Positions 1 through 8,953 of a stretch of 30,875 nucleotides of DNA are shown piece after piece; the stretch's first letter is position 1, and each line of letters opens with the position of its first letter. This DNA comes from a virus. A program made the translations under genes and the position numbers. The DNA is taken from IMG/VR virus record IMGVR_UViG_3300002460_000023, positions 43,986 through 74,860 of that record. The stretch is one strand, 5' to 3'. The notes under the pieces were generated by a model. It was not told the origin of the DNA and did no database searches. It saw only the letters and a program-made list of their open reading frames with translations.

Positions 1-779
1 CCCCCACCCCGTAGAACAAGCGGGTTTGAGCCTGTGGAGCCGCCGCTCTGGTAGGAATATATGCCTGCCCCCGCGATGCCTGGCCCGACACCAGGTGTCG
101 TTACTTGGACTCCCTGGCCGGTGACCGAGTCGTATGTCACGTCAAGCCCGTCACCAGTCTGGCTCGCATTGTCCGCGTGGATCTTGGCCGTAGGGATCGC
201 ATCCGCCGCGTTGCGGTAGGCGTAGAGGGACCCAGCCGCGCCGGTGGTGGTGCCGATCATCAGCTCGCCATCAGCGGCGAGGAACATATTATCCACCCAC
301 GTTATAGCACCACCGGCTGCCCCAACAACGGCCGTGTTCCACTTGTGAGTCCCATCTACCTGGAGGTATCGCGACGCTTCGTCTGCGATGATATACTTTT
401 CTGTGCCGTCATGAAATATGTTAGCGGTAATGGCAAGAGCGGAACCAGCACCAGCACCATCGGCGTTAGCAAAGATCGTCCCAACCTCTCCGATCTGCAT
501 TGCATCCAGTACGCTCGTCCACGTCTCCGGCGTCACTCCGATTCCGAGCCGCTTGCCTGCGGAAACCACCACGTTGGCCGTGGCGGAAGTTATGATCGGC
601 GTCGTCACGCTCGTCGTGGCCACGAACGTCGGCGCCTTCACCCCGCCCTCGGACCGTATCCCAAGCTGCACCGTCAGGGAGTCGGTGATCGACAGGTGGT
701 AGGCGATCGTCCTCACCTCTGCGGCGGCAGGCCCGGCGAGGCCCAGCAGGAGCAGAAGCACAGCCCATCGTCGTCCCAT
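1..779 (-). CDS. Tail-fibre-like protein with N-terminal signal peptide (partial, runs off window)
   Basis: An open frame starts with ATG at 779 and stays open to the window edge, so the C-terminus is missing (about 259 codons visible). The start is fixed by a GAGGAGGA Shine-Dalgarno about 7 bases upstream and by an in-frame TGA, the stop of the preceding gene, 6 codons before it. Residues 1-20 form a classical signal peptide: RR, a run of Leu, then Pro-Ala-Ala-Ala before Glu21. The rest is low-complexity, rich in Thr, Ala, Gly and Val, with fibre-type segments such as DGTEKYIIADEASRYLQVDG and repeated beta-rich ATTS/ITSAT stretches. I infer a receptor-binding or fibre protein from composition and from its place at the distal end of the tail cluster. 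A secreted or surface-displayed host-modifying protein is the alternative, because virion proteins normally lack signal peptides. The C-terminal domain that would decide this is outside the window. Confidence 0.75.
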   Translation of the reverse strand, partial: MGRRWAVLLLLLGLAGPAAAEVRTIAYHLSITDSLTVQLGIRSEGGVKAPTFVATTSVTTPIITSATANVVVSAGKRLGIGVTPETWTSVLDAMQIGEVGTIFANADGAGAGSALAITANIFHDGTEKYIIADEASRYLQVDGTHKWNTAVVGAAGGAITWVDNMFLAADGELMIGTTTGAAGSLYAYRNAADAIPTAKIHADNASQTGDGLDVTYDSVTGQGVQVTTPGVGPGIAGAGIYSYQSGGSTGSNPLVLRGG

Positions 780-797
780 CGCAATCCTCCTCTCGTA

Positions 798-1160
798 TCA
801 GAATGTCGCCCCGGCCGACGTCGCCCCGGCCACGATCGCGTTGCCGTCAGTCACGCTGGCCGGCGTGGCGTTGACCTTGCTGGTTCCGATCTTCACCCGG
901 AGCGCCACGGGTGTGATCGTGTTGTCGATCCACAACGCCGCAAAGTAGCCGGCGTCGTTCTTCAGGAACATCGAGGCAGTAAAATCTCCTTTGTGATGAC
1001 CGTCAGAACCGTCAACACCCGTATTATTGAACACATGATCAATAGCATAGCGTTCCTTGAGCGCGTCCGTGTTGTTGCTGAGGTTGTTGTGATGCGACGC
1101 CTTCGTGGGGTCACCTACAACAACAGTGAGTCCGTCAGTGAAAGTCTCTGAGAAAGGCAT
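798..1160 (-). CDS. Small tail-fibre-type structural protein
   Basis: 120 residues, ATG start. The N-terminal third (FTDGLTVVVGDPTKASHHNN, then a Leu/Asn/Lys stretch) resembles the opening segment of many phage fibre or tail-tip proteins, in which a short sheet is followed by a helix and a GxDGSDGHHKG turn. The remainder is Thr/Ala/Val-rich beta-type sequence ending in ATF. No catalytic motif or membrane segment is visible. Its TGA stop is in the same frame as the following signal-peptide gene, only 18 bases before that gene's ATG. The Shine-Dalgarno is weak (GGGTACTCGGG). Function is inferred from position after the hub gene and from sequence style, not from a firm family match. Confidence 0.65.
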   Translation of the reverse strand: MPFSETFTDGLTVVVGDPTKASHHNNLSNNTDALKERYAIDHVFNNTGVDGSDGHHKGDFTASMFLKNDAGYFAALWIDNTITPVALRVKIGTSKVNATPASVTDGNAIVAGATSAGATF

Positions 1161-1177
1161 TGCCCGAGTACCCCATT

Positions 1178-1591
1178 TTAGCTATTTGGAAAGCAGTATA
1201 AGTCCCCTACGCTGGTTTCCTCTTTACGCTTTCTGGCACCCATGATCCTATCTAGCTTTTCAGCGGCAGCCCTATCTTCGGCGGAGATCATGCGGACAAC
1301 CGCTGAAGCTATTTCCCTAGAAGCCGCTTGCTGCTCGTACATGCTTACAATTTCTCTGCACGCAGAAACCACCTCTAGAGCGGTAGCTTCTCGCTCTAGA
1401 CCCATCTGCCCTTGGGCCTTCGTTAAGGCTTCCAGGATGTTCTTGGTCTGGTGGGTCACCCCAAGTAGGCCCCCGGTAACCCTATCCCGCTGTATGAAGA
1501 CCACAAACGCCGTGGTGAAGAACGGCGGGTGGCCTTCTCCGTAGCCCACAGCCTCAGCTTCTATTTCCTCACCGTCTTTGTAACGGTTCAC
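1178..1591 (-). CDS. Hypothetical protein in tail-tip cluster
   Basis: I do not recognise this protein. I place the start at GTG 1591, which sits 4 bases after a GGGGG ribosome-binding run and clears the upstream stop. A GTG at 1612 in the same frame would overlap the hub gene by 13 bases and has no Shine-Dalgarno. The protein is 137 residues from 1591. It opens with an acidic stretch (EEIEAEAVGYGEG) and a short beta-type region (PPFFTTAFVVFIQRD). It then becomes strongly helical and charged: ILEALTKAQGQMGLEREATA and a KLDRIMGARKRKEE segment, compatible with a coiled coil. It lies between the tail hub and the fibre-type genes, so a small tail-tip accessory or fibre chaperone role is possible but unproven. 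Confidence 0.6.
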   Translation of the reverse strand: MNRYKDGEEIEAEAVGYGEGHPPFFTTAFVVFIQRDRVTGGLLGVTHQTKNILEALTKAQGQMGLEREATALEVVSACREIVSMYEQQAASREIASAVVRMISAEDRAAAEKLDRIMGARKRKEETSVGDLYCFPNS

Positions 1592-1599
1592 TAAACCCC

Positions 1600-3273
1600 C
1601 TATGGAGACCACTTGCTGATGGCAGTAGTGGCATCCCCAAGAACGACATTACCATCGTCCTCTGTCCACCACCCGTATAAAAACCGCTGTGCATAGGTCG
1701 CGGAAGCCCAAACAGGTGCATCATCCGGAGCCCAAGAGCCGTAGCTAACAATGCGGCTGATATCCCACATCGTCAAAACAACATCAAAGGTCTCAGGGTC
1801 AAGACTGACACCGCGTACCTGGTGTGGAACAACGTCGAAGTAAGCAAGCCCATCCTTACGATTCTGTATGTCAAGATAGCAGCGGTCGGCTATGTAATGA
1901 AGAACAGCTCGGTTCTTGAAAGTGGCTTGGACGTTGATAGGCTCTTTACTGAAAACAAAGAGTAGAGTTTCCTTCCTTGTTGTTGAATCTGCATCCCTGT
2001 AAAGCCAGTTAAACTGAAACTCACGGTGTATAGTAGCTCCAAGGTCGTCTATTGAATCTTGACTCTTAGAATCAGTTGTTTGATACCGACCGGTCTCTGG
2101 ATTGAATTTATAGCCAACAGAAATGCTGTTGAAGAAGTTACCGGACTCGTCATAGCTGACAACGGGGAAAGTGTCTTCAGCTAGATCGGTCTCGTAGAAC
2201 GTCGAGATGCTCGTAAGGTCCTGCTCTACAAGGCTGGTTCTAGCGTGGTACTGCCCATCCTTGATGTAAAAGTCAATGCCAACATCGCGGCATATCTCGT
2301 TGATGAGCTCCGTAGAATCCTGCACTTCAGTAATATGCTTACGGAGCTTGAACGGGGCGTCTGTTTCCAGATCATTGAAGGATGTTACGTTGATACTTGT
2401 CGTTGGGATACCCAAATGCGTTTGCAGGAGGTATTTCAAGATGCGGCTAGGGCTCTCAATCAGTGTGCCGTTAGAAGTCTGAGCCCCTTTAGCGTGCACC
2501 GTAATAACGTCACGGCCAGGATCAAAGGCAACGTCTAGTATAAACGAGCCATCCGTCAAGTTTACACTGCTAAAGCTAACAGCAGTAAACGAAGTAAGAC
2601 CCGCCTGCTTATAGACGTGCCCAATCTGCTGGACACCCCAACCCGATATGCGGAACTTCCTCGTGGTGGTGTTTATGCAGACCGTGCGTATGCGCTGTGA
2701 GCCCGCTGTGCTGGACCAATCCCCAAGAAGCAACTGCTTGGGGTCCGTAAGGAAATTCACATCCAACGTAGGGTATTCAGCAGTCTCGTAACGGGGATAC
2801 GTTGGGGCACCGCTAGACTCGATGGGGAGGGGCTTTGCCTCGTGCGTTCGGCGGTCGTTTACGCTGATGAAAGCTTCCTTGTCGTTCCACCGAACACCGT
2901 TAGGGAAACGGATACGTCCCTCAAACATCTGCGTAAAGTGCGTAGCCAGAACGAGGTTACTGCTAGCCCCCGGTGTCTGGTCGCCCCCAATGTAAATCTT
3001 GACCGTTCGGTTGCCCCACGTCTTCGCACGGAACAATCCAGTGAAGTATTGCGTCGTGTTGTCAACGGTAAGACTTATACCAGCAGAAATCTGCGTTGGA
3101 TCAAGGAGATCGGTAAGCTGAGTGGCAATGCTTGGCGCTTGTCTCAACCGAGCTTGGTAGGGTTGCCCACCAACAACGCACGGCGTGTTCGACAGATAGA
3201 GGGTCTGCCCCGTCAACTCAATGTGAACGAGATATGTCCACCGGCCAGACCGCGCTGTAGTGTTGAAGGCCAT
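1600..3273 (-). CDS. Tail-tip hub / baseplate protein (putative)
   Basis: 557 residues; ATG with AAGGTAG about 6 bases upstream. The first 150 residues (WTYLVHIELTGQTLYLSNTP, then GQPYQARL, DNTTQYFTGLFRAKTWGNRT, VKIYIGG, FEGRI) follow the layout of DUF2163-like tail proteins: a beta domain that takes a cell or air-liquid-type input and ends in a rim of short strands. The middle contains a segment like a gp27-type hub (QDSTELINEICRDVGIDFYI), in which a helix reads against the tail axis. The last 60 residues are aromatic and acidic (YGWWTEDDGNVVLGDA). There is no cysteine cluster, peptidase or lysozyme motif. In siphoviruses the hub lies downstream of the tape measure, as here. The assignment is by position and weak domain resemblance; a structure prediction would separate hub from plain distal tail protein. 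Confidence 0.6.
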   Translation of the reverse strand: MAFNTTARSGRWTYLVHIELTGQTLYLSNTPCVVGGQPYQARLRQAPSIATQLTDLLDPTQISAGISLTVDNTTQYFTGLFRAKTWGNRTVKIYIGGDQTPGASSNLVLATHFTQMFEGRIRFPNGVRWNDKEAFISVNDRRTHEAKPLPIESSGAPTYPRYETAEYPTLDVNFLTDPKQLLLGDWSSTAGSQRIRTVCINTTTRKFRISGWGVQQIGHVYKQAGLTSFTAVSFSSVNLTDGSFILDVAFDPGRDVITVHAKGAQTSNGTLIESPSRILKYLLQTHLGIPTTSINVTSFNDLETDAPFKLRKHITEVQDSTELINEICRDVGIDFYIKDGQYHARTSLVEQDLTSISTFYETDLAEDTFPVVSYDESGNFFNSISVGYKFNPETGRYQTTDSKSQDSIDDLGATIHREFQFNWLYRDADSTTRKETLLFVFSKEPINVQATFKNRAVLHYIADRCYLDIQNRKDGLAYFDVVPHQVRGVSLDPETFDVVLTMWDISRIVSYGSWAPDDAPVWASATYAQRFLYGWWTEDDGNVVLGDATTAISKWSP

Positions 3274-3302
3274 CTAGGCTACCTTAAACACAGGTAAAGT
3301 CT

Positions 3303-4112
3303 TCAAACGCCGTTCCACCCAACGTCCTCGCGAAAGCTAAAGCCTTCCAAACCGTGCAGATCAACAATACCGTGCGTCCGTTGAAGCTGGCTCATTTCAA
3401 AGTTACCGTAAAGAGCCGACAGCGAAGGGTTGTTCAGTGCGTCGTAGACAATAACAATGGGCGTCGTCATACCCTTCGTACGGTAAATGGCCTCCAACAG
3501 CAGACGGTCACTCGTTGACAGCGGGTTACTGCCCGATTGCCAGCCAAAGCTAAGTTGCTCGTAGCTCGGGTAGCTGGCTCCATAGACGCCACCAAACCGA
3601 GCCCTGGATACAATGTCCGGCTTAACAATGTTAGCTGTAAAGCCATTATTGAAGTTGTAAGTCGGGGACACGTAAGTACCCAGCCAGAACCTGCCTACTT
3701 CCACGTAGGTATCCGAGTTACTGCTATCCTGTATTCGCAGCCGCCAGTAACGGTAGGTCTGATCTAGGAAGAAGCCAATCTTCGGGATCACTTGGCTTAG
3801 ACTGTCGCTGACGATCGTCAGGGCTTGCGTGTAAGAGGGGGCACCCCACGAGTCAGCAGCATTAGCTTGCAGGGTTACAGTAGCCCCTGAAGTAAAGTTG
3901 TGCCCGAATATACCACAGAAGGTAACCTGCTTGGCAGAACCCATATCAATGACAACGTTTTCATCGCTGTCACCAGTTGTACGCCAGGGCACCGCTACAA
4001 ACTCATCCTGGAGGTTGTCATCGGGAAAGTTCGTAGCCGCAGAGGACCCGGTTATTACAGAAGCCGTGTCAACCAGATTCGTGTGAAGAATACGTGTAGT
4101 AACGGCGGCCAT
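3303..4112 (-). CDS. Distal tail protein with discoidin-like (F5/8 C-type) domain
   Basis: 269 residues from ATG 4112, which overlaps the tape-measure stop by one base (TAATG), with GGAG 10 bases upstream; a GTG further upstream would run 34 bases into the tape measure and is less likely. The N-terminal half has the discoidin pattern often seen in phage virion proteins: FPDDNLQDEFVAVPWRTTG, NVVIDMGSAKQVTFCGIFGH, NFTSGATVTLQANA, and YRYWRLRIQDSSNSDTYVEV. This galactose-binding-like beta sandwich usually binds carbohydrate or neighbouring virion subunits. The C-terminal half (about 150-269) is less distinctive. Its place between tape measure and hub suits a distal tail or tail-tip collar protein. 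The fold is seen with fair confidence; the exact role is inferred. Confidence 0.65.
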   Translation of the reverse strand: MAAVTTRILHTNLVDTASVITGSSAATNFPDDNLQDEFVAVPWRTTGDSDENVVIDMGSAKQVTFCGIFGHNFTSGATVTLQANAADSWGAPSYTQALTIVSDSLSQVIPKIGFFLDQTYRYWRLRIQDSSNSDTYVEVGRFWLGTYVSPTYNFNNGFTANIVKPDIVSRARFGGVYGASYPSYEQLSFGWQSGSNPLSTSDRLLLEAIYRTKGMTTPIVIVYDALNNPSLSALYGNFEMSQLQRTHGIVDLHGLEGFSFREDVGWNGV

Positions 4113-7100
4113 TAGCTGCGCACTCCAGAGTCGTGCAAGAACCACTGCCCATTCTGAGACTCACTTCTCATGTAGCTCTTCATTGCCTGACCGCCGCCAC
4201 GAGCCCGTAGCCACTCCTCAAAGCTGGCGGCATCTACAGCCTCAATGTAGTAGGTGTCACCACCACCAGAAGCCCGCCCGCCGTTCTGTATGCCTCGCAG
4301 GGTGTCCATGCCCACACGGGCCACTGTATCAGCATCCATCATAAACTCCCCGCGGTGAGCCATTATGGGGCCTGTGCGGCTAACCGGACCGCCAGAGGCC
4401 ATACCCCCCTGCATCGGACGGAATATCGCATAAGCGCCGTCACGCTCGAATATACCCCGCACACCATTGTAGTCATGGATGCCGGTGCCTATCAACCCCT
4501 CAACCCAGGGGTTACTAGAAATGTTGAACCTTTCAAGCCCCGCCGACGCCGGTGTAAACACAGGCGCTTGTATTGGTGCTGGAGTTGGGCTCGCAAAGGC
4601 CACAGGTGAAGGTGGCAGCGCCGGATGTGCGGCCGGGCTAGAACCAGCCATACCGCCCATAGCGTCTTTTCTAATGGCTTCCAGGATGGCCACGATGTTT
4701 TCCAGAGCCGTTAGTTCAGGTGACTTTTCTATAGCGGACTTACCACCCGCAGAAGGACTGAGAACAGTAGGTACACCCCCGAATATGCCTATCGGAGCAG
4801 TCGTGGGTGAACCAAATAGCGCAGTAAGATCCGCCAGTTCGGGAATCTTCAAGCCACGAACGCTAGCAAGAGACTGACCTACCTGATTAGCCCCTTTTAT
4901 CTTAGTGTCTTCAAACTTGCCACCCGAAAGACCCATCTCTTTGCCAGCGTCATAAAGATGGACGTTAAACCCGCTTATAGCATATTTCAGTAGTTCATTT
5001 GCATCTGCTTCTGACGCCACCCCAAACACACCAATCGGGTCTACTTGTGCTTGCCGTATTAGGGCCAAGAGCTGTGCTGCTCCCATACGATCCATCTGGC
5101 GTTTAACTTTCTCAAGCTTGTTTGGAGAATCGTTAAACAAGCTTCCAATAGCTGTTCCAATGATAGAACCACCAAACGCTCCAAGGGTGCTGCCAACACC
5201 CGGAATAGCCGACCCTATAAGGGCACCGAATCCACCGCCGATAGTACCACCGATAGTCCCCTCTTTGCCAGTACCAAGAAATACATCTGATAGGGCTCCA
5301 GTCATTGCTCCAATTCCGGCCCCCTTCATGAAGTCGCTGAAGCCCTTGGAGAAACCGTCACCGAACTTAGAACCCGCCTGTGAACCAACATCATCCAAAA
5401 CCATGCCTGTCTCTCCAGGCAGTAGCTTGTCTGAATCAGGCTTGTTACCGGCAAACAGATTGCTGATGGCACCAGTCAACTTATCGAGGAAACCACGTCC
5501 GGTAAACTGCTGGAGTATAGCCTCAACTATCATTGCTGCCCCACCAACAATGGCAGACGCCAACGGCGAGGCCCCAAACAAGGTGAAAATACCAAACGCC
5601 GAAACGCCAACCCCTGTGTTCTTAAACACCCACTGCATGGCTTCCGTAATCTTGGTGGTCATGCTCTCGGGGAACAACTTCTTAGCCACATCGGCCGCCC
5701 AATTCAAGCCGATTGTTACGAGAATGCTTTCCAGAGGGCTTAGTCCAGCCGCTATAGCTACAAAGAACGGGAAAGCCAAATTGTCAAAGAGGCTAGTTAC
5801 ACGCTCAGTAACAGACACCTCCATAGGCTTTGCGTCGCCCTTCTCGTTACCAGTCGAGATCATGTTCGCCAGCTTGTTCGTAAACGCTCTAATCGTTTCC
5901 CTGGCCAACAAATCGGTGATAACATCCTTGAAGCCTTCTTCTACGGCGTTGGCAAACCCACCGAAGAATCTCTTGATGCGATGGACAAATTCTGTCTGCT
6001 CGGCAAACTCGCCAAACATTTGTTCCACAAGTTTGTTGATGGCCCCCAAGCCAGTAAATTGATTCTTACGTTTGTCAGTAAAGCCAAGCGTTGCGGCCTC
6101 CTCAAGTTTATCTGCCCATTGATCAGCATCGGGCACGCCACTTTGTTTGAATTCACGCAAGGCATCGCGCATGCCTTCCTGCCAATTAATGTTGTAAGCA
6201 TGGATATAATCATCGATAGCCTGCTCGGCATCATGGAACATCTTCTTGTCCGGGAATAGCAGATCCGTGAAGTTCTTGGAAAGGCTCGTCTGTAGCTGTG
6301 TGGCAAAACTTTCACCTGCTTCCGACAGGGAAGCGTAGATATCGGGTACCTGGTTGACAACAGTGAGCATACCGGCGATGAAGGCTCTAGCCCCCTGGAT
6401 GCTGGCATTAAAGAACTTTGCAATGGCCCCTTCCCCGACAGAGCTCTGAAATTTCGTGTCCGCCGCCTCTATCTCCTCACGAACCTTATCCATCTCCTTA
6501 CCGATACCGGCCATAGCTACCTTAATTTCTTGCCAAATCTGATCTATCCCTTTAGCGGCATCACCCTTGGTCAGCAAGTCCAAAGCCGTGGTTAGAGACT
6601 GGAAATGAGGCAACAGGCTTTCTTGCAGGGTATCACCCAAAGCCTCCCAGCCCTCGCCCATATCGCCAACGAAGGCTCGGATCATCGGTAGGGTATTCTG
6701 CATGTCGGTTTGGACGGCTATCGTGATATTCTTCATTGCCTCGCGCAGCCGCGTCCCAATAGCCTCACTAGCCGAGTCGGCGCTAACCGTGCTTTCATCA
6801 ATCTGAAGCTTCATTCCTTTCAAAGCGGCAATGGCACCGTTTGTATTCTCCACAAACTCAGGCCCAAAGCCCAACTTTTCAGAGAACCAAGGAACGCTGG
6901 CTAGTTTGATAAACTGCTCGTGCATCCACACCAACCCATCAATCAAAACGTTGATACCGCTCTTAAGGTCATTAATGAGATCGCCCATAATGGCGTTCCC
7001 AAGATCGCTCAGTGCGGCGTCAATCATGGTGACAATTTCAACCAAACCCCTGCCAAGCACGGAAACCAAAGCCGCTATCAGCGCCAAGCCAGCCGTCGTA

Positions 7101-8506
7101 GCCGCCTTCACAAAGGTGTTCGTCAGTAGGTCCCCAAACAAGCCAAAGACGCCACCCTCAAACATGTCCTTAGGCGTTGACAGAAGAGCCTTTATCGTCA
7201 GCCAGATAGATGCAGCAAACTTGGCTATGTCAGAACCAAGCAGCTTGACAATGCCCCACAGACGCGCCAGAATGGGGATGAGACCCTCTGACTCCTTAGC
7301 CCAACGGCTCAAGCCAGAGACCAGGGGTATAAGCGTCTGCCTCACCAGCCTTGTCAAGCGGCCAATCAAGCTGTTCTCACCGCCTGCGGTGCCCAGCGTT
7401 ATAAGAAGCTGATCCCACGCGCTCTTTAGGATCATAACGCTACCGACAAGGCTATCCAGACGCTGCTGAGCTATCTTCTGGACAGTGCCGGTAACATCCT
7501 CAAGGGCTTTACCATACTTTCGCATAGTTTCAGCCATCGTCTGTGCCGCTGCCTGTGCCACCCGGCCGCCGCGCATCCCAAAGATGTCCAGAGCGGCCCC
7601 TGGATACCTCTTAAGGGCAACCCCTAGCTGGGCCAACGTGTCGGTAAGCGTCTGTGTACCATCAGCAAAGGACCTGAAGTCTATACCCAACCGGAACATC
7701 AAACGTGAGGCTTCCTTGGAAGGCGCCAACAGCGTGCTGATAACACGCTGGAAGCCCACCCCCGCTTGGCTCGCCCTGATACCGGCGTTGGCAACAGCCG
7801 TGAACAGCTTCACCATTTCTTCCAGCGGTATGTTAATACCTTCAGCCGCTGCACCGGCAAATCGGATTGACTCCGCCAACTGGTGAACACTCACGTTGGC
7901 TATAATACTAGCCTGTGCAAGCAAGTCGGCAACGTAGGTCGCCTTCTCTACACCCATTTGGAACTGACCCAACGTGTCAATAACAATCGTAGCCGCCTCG
8001 TCCATAGTCAGCATTTCTGCTGAAGCTAGGTCGAGAACGGCCCCGATGGAAGCCAACTGCTGTTCGGCCGTAAAACCGGCCCTTGCTAGAGTTTCAAAGC
8101 CCTTAGCCGCTTCTGTTGCGGTGAAAATCGTAGTTTCACCCAGATGCTCAGCCATCTTAGTCATTTCAGCAAACTGCTTGTTCGTTACTTCATCCATAAC
8201 AGCACGGACTTGCTGCATTCCGTGCTCAAAAGCACCAGCGGCGTGAACAACCGCCATGAAGCCAGCAGCCAGCGCCCCCACCGAGGCAAACCCTGCTATG
8301 AAGCTACCCCAACCGATAATGAACCCGGCGACGCGGGCCGAGAGCCTTACCAGTGAACCAATTATACTCGTTATAGCGCCACCGAAGCCTCGGAGCAGTG
8401 TGGTCGCAGTCAATCGGGCGATTGTACCCAGGGCCATAAACGTGGCCTTGACTCCCTGGAAGCCCCTCACGCCAAGCGTGACCATCAAGCTGCCGACTGC
8501 GCCCAT
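4112..8506 (-). CDS. Tail tape measure protein (TP901 family)
   Basis: 1464 residues; ATG with CGGAG 4 bases upstream. Residues about 85-400 match the TP901-type tape-measure core: FEHGMQQVRAVMDEVT, ETTIFTATEAAKGFETLARA, LTMDEAATIVIDTLGQF, and LAESIRFAGAAAEGINIPLEEM. Several hydrophobic stretches follow (around 45-90, 470-500, 930-990 and a Gly-zipper at 1110-1180), as expected of a protein that enters the host envelope during DNA delivery. The C-terminus has the usual GxPVSRTGPIMAHRGEFMMD ending. At about 1.5 angstrom per residue a tail near 200 nm is implied. I see no peptidoglycan hydrolase motif in it. It sits directly downstream of the frameshifted chaperone, the normal siphovirus order. 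Confidence 0.96.
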   Translation of the reverse strand: MGAVGSLMVTLGVRGFQGVKATFMALGTIARLTATTLLRGFGGAITSIIGSLVRLSARVAGFIIGWGSFIAGFASVGALAAGFMAVVHAAGAFEHGMQQVRAVMDEVTNKQFAEMTKMAEHLGETTIFTATEAAKGFETLARAGFTAEQQLASIGAVLDLASAEMLTMDEAATIVIDTLGQFQMGVEKATYVADLLAQASIIANVSVHQLAESIRFAGAAAEGINIPLEEMVKLFTAVANAGIRASQAGVGFQRVISTLLAPSKEASRLMFRLGIDFRSFADGTQTLTDTLAQLGVALKRYPGAALDIFGMRGGRVAQAAAQTMAETMRKYGKALEDVTGTVQKIAQQRLDSLVGSVMILKSAWDQLLITLGTAGGENSLIGRLTRLVRQTLIPLVSGLSRWAKESEGLIPILARLWGIVKLLGSDIAKFAASIWLTIKALLSTPKDMFEGGVFGLFGDLLTNTFVKAATTAGLALIAALVSVLGRGLVEIVTMIDAALSDLGNAIMGDLINDLKSGINVLIDGLVWMHEQFIKLASVPWFSEKLGFGPEFVENTNGAIAALKGMKLQIDESTVSADSASEAIGTRLREAMKNITIAVQTDMQNTLPMIRAFVGDMGEGWEALGDTLQESLLPHFQSLTTALDLLTKGDAAKGIDQIWQEIKVAMAGIGKEMDKVREEIEAADTKFQSSVGEGAIAKFFNASIQGARAFIAGMLTVVNQVPDIYASLSEAGESFATQLQTSLSKNFTDLLFPDKKMFHDAEQAIDDYIHAYNINWQEGMRDALREFKQSGVPDADQWADKLEEAATLGFTDKRKNQFTGLGAINKLVEQMFGEFAEQTEFVHRIKRFFGGFANAVEEGFKDVITDLLARETIRAFTNKLANMISTGNEKGDAKPMEVSVTERVTSLFDNLAFPFFVAIAAGLSPLESILVTIGLNWAADVAKKLFPESMTTKITEAMQWVFKNTGVGVSAFGIFTLFGASPLASAIVGGAAMIVEAILQQFTGRGFLDKLTGAISNLFAGNKPDSDKLLPGETGMVLDDVGSQAGSKFGDGFSKGFSDFMKGAGIGAMTGALSDVFLGTGKEGTIGGTIGGGFGALIGSAIPGVGSTLGAFGGSIIGTAIGSLFNDSPNKLEKVKRQMDRMGAAQLLALIRQAQVDPIGVFGVASEADANELLKYAISGFNVHLYDAGKEMGLSGGKFEDTKIKGANQVGQSLASVRGLKIPELADLTALFGSPTTAPIGIFGGVPTVLSPSAGGKSAIEKSPELTALENIVAILEAIRKDAMGGMAGSSPAAHPALPPSPVAFASPTPAPIQAPVFTPASAGLERFNISSNPWVEGLIGTGIHDYNGVRGIFERDGAYAIFRPMQGGMASGGPVSRTGPIMAHRGEFMMDADTVARVGMDTLRGIQNGGRASGGGDTYYIEAVDAASFEEWLRARGGGQAMKSYMRSESQNGQWFLHDSGVRS

Positions 8507-8525
8507 TTTGCTCCGAGGCTCCTAT

Positions 8526-8953
8526 TTACCTTCTACTTGCGTTACTCCAGCTTCGCGGCGGTTGTGGAGCTGGCGGGGCATTGCCTGACCTTGCACTCGC
8601 TTCCCTGATCATCTGGCTAAGCTCACCGTGTATTACTTCAAAGCCCTGCACCACCACGAAGTATTCCTGCATAAACTTGTCAGCGTGTGGCCAGGAGAGC
8701 CGCTCTATCGTTGCCCCGCCAAAGCCCGTTGACCTTATCGCGTGCGAGTTACGGAACAACCAGAGAAGCCAACGGGTTCTACCGGTAAGGTAACTCTCGG
8801 GGCACATGTGGACACTGTAAGGCCCCGCAAAGTGTGGCGGGTTCATCTTCTTGTGAAACCGCCCGTGACAGTTCCGCCCACGGTAGAGCTTCTCTTGTAT
8901 ACAATGCGAGCAAGGCCAGAACTCTCCGCCTAGGACCCAACGAGTGCCAACCT
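8526..8953 (-). CDS. Tail assembly chaperone, -1 frameshift extension (T part of G-T)
   Basis: This frame has no good start of its own; it is open from the slippery site at 8954-8960 to a stop at 8526, in the -1 frame relative to the upstream chaperone. Fusion by a -1 slip gives a 280-residue product, with 142 residues from this part, very close to lambda gpG-T in size and layout. An internal ATG at 8846 lacks a clear Shine-Dalgarno and would discard the Cys-rich start. The extension begins with possible zinc ligands (fusion C153, C156, C167, H168, H172, C189), continues with a Trp-rich helix (RWLLWLFRNS) and a helical SQMIREASARS, and ends in a Pro/Ser-rich tail. In lambda, the T part recruits the tail-tube subunit and the G part binds the tape measure; the same division is likely here. 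Confidence 0.78.
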
